Below the pieces are notes generated by a model. It worked only from the letters and a program-made list of their open reading frames with translations, was not told where the DNA came from and made no database searches. 8,696 nucleotides of DNA from an uncultured Prevotella sp. (lineage in GTDB: Bacteria; Bacteroidota; Bacteroidia; Bacteroidales; Bacteroidaceae). The stretch lies in assembly GCA_945788545.1 (NCBI GenBank), contig CALZMK010000044.1:1-8696 (forward strand), in the 5' to 3' direction. Of the stretch, positions 8,571-8,696 are shown piece by piece (positions within the stretch are counted from its first letter, which is position 1; each line of letters starts with the position of its first letter). The translations under genes were made by a program, and so were the position numbers.

Positions 8571-8602
8571 CAAAGTTACAAAACATTTTTGTTATCACCA
8601 AA
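8571..8602 (-). promoter_or_regulatory. Bacteroidota sigma-ABfr promoter of the regulator gene
   Basis: On the minus strand a -33 TTTG (8599-8602) is followed after exactly 20 bases by the -7 element TAACTTTG (8571-8578), matching the TTTG / TAnnTTTG consensus of Bacteroidota housekeeping promoters. Transcription would begin around 8565, giving a short A/T-rich leader of about 25 bases before the ATG at 8539. The leader has an A-rich stretch (TTAAAAAGAT) in place of a Shine-Dalgarno sequence, as is usual in this phylum. A 6-base inverted repeat, ACAAAA-ATG-TTTTGT (8578-8592), lies in the spacer and touches the -7 element. Confidence 0.8.
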
Positions 8603-8622
8603 TCTTTCACACCTTTTAATAT

Positions 8623-8657
8623 AAAAAAACCTCTCTGCCCATTAAAAAGCAGAGAGG
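8623..8657 (-). terminator. Rho-independent terminator of an unseen upstream gene
   Basis: A perfect 9-base stem (8630-8638 paired with 8649-8657, CCTCTCTGC / GCAGAGAGG) with a 10-base loop is followed on the minus strand by seven T residues (8623-8629). There is no T-tract on the plus-strand side. It therefore ends minus-strand transcripts entering from the right and separates that neighbour from the regulator gene, whose promoter begins about 20 bases further on. Confidence 0.85.
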
Positions 8658-8670
8658 CGGAACCAAAATT

Positions 8671-8690
8671 GTTATCCTATTACCGATAAC
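8671..8690. repeat. Short inverted repeat GTTATC-N8-GATAAC
   Basis: Perfect 6-base arms (8671-8676 and 8685-8690) separated by 8 bases at the right edge of the window, upstream of the terminator. A further GTTATC copy occurs at 8591-8596 inside the regulator promoter spacer. It could be part of the 3' untranslated region of the upstream gene or a protein-binding site; at this length chance is a real possibility. Confidence 0.3.
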
Positions 8691-8696
8691 GAAACA

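Noticed and set aside
8540..8696. tRNA, small RNA or riboswitch in the right-hand intergenic region
   Set aside because: Only the terminator hairpin, a promoter and short dyads are visible; no cloverleaf or known aptamer core is recognisable.
1..8696. CRISPR array, insertion sequence or transposase
   Set aside because: No spaced direct repeats, terminal inverted repeats or transposase-like protein were seen on either strand.

Overview
The window looks like chromosomal DNA of a Bacteroidales bacterium, most likely a Prevotella-type relative. The evidence is Bacteroidota-style promoters (TTTG, a 20-base gap, then TAACTTTG), start codons without Shine-Dalgarno sequences, secreted glycoside hydrolases of families expanded in this group, and a regulator built from hybrid two-component system (HTCS) parts. 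The exact genus is an inference.

All genes lie on the minus strand, so the window reads from right to left. At the right edge (8623-8657) a rho-independent terminator closes an unseen upstream gene. A regulator gene follows with its own promoter (8571-8602; CDS 8539-5435). After a 107-base gap holding a second promoter of the same layout (5373-5404) comes a large GH31 alpha-xylosidase carrying a PA14 insert (5327-2361). Twelve bases later a GH2 beta-galactosidase-type enzyme begins (2348) and runs off the left edge without a stop. No stretch over 300 bases lacks a gene.

Together this is one end of a polysaccharide utilization locus (PUL). An alpha-xylosidase followed directly by a beta-galactosidase fits removal of xyloglucan side chains in the periplasm: GH2 would take off terminal galactose and GH31 the exposed xylose on the non-reducing end. 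The substrate is inferred from the families and their pairing. No SusC/SusD pair, endoglucanase or beta-glucosidase is visible; these would have to lie beyond the left edge or elsewhere.

The most notable item is the regulator. It has the two-propeller periplasmic sensor, Y_Y_Y domain, single membrane crossing and C-terminal AraC DNA-binding domain of an HTCS. The kinase ATP-binding domain and the receiver domain are absent, and the dimerization helices that normally hold the phosphorylated histidine have glutamate there (E856). It appears to have become a membrane-spanning one-component regulator that signals without phosphate transfer.
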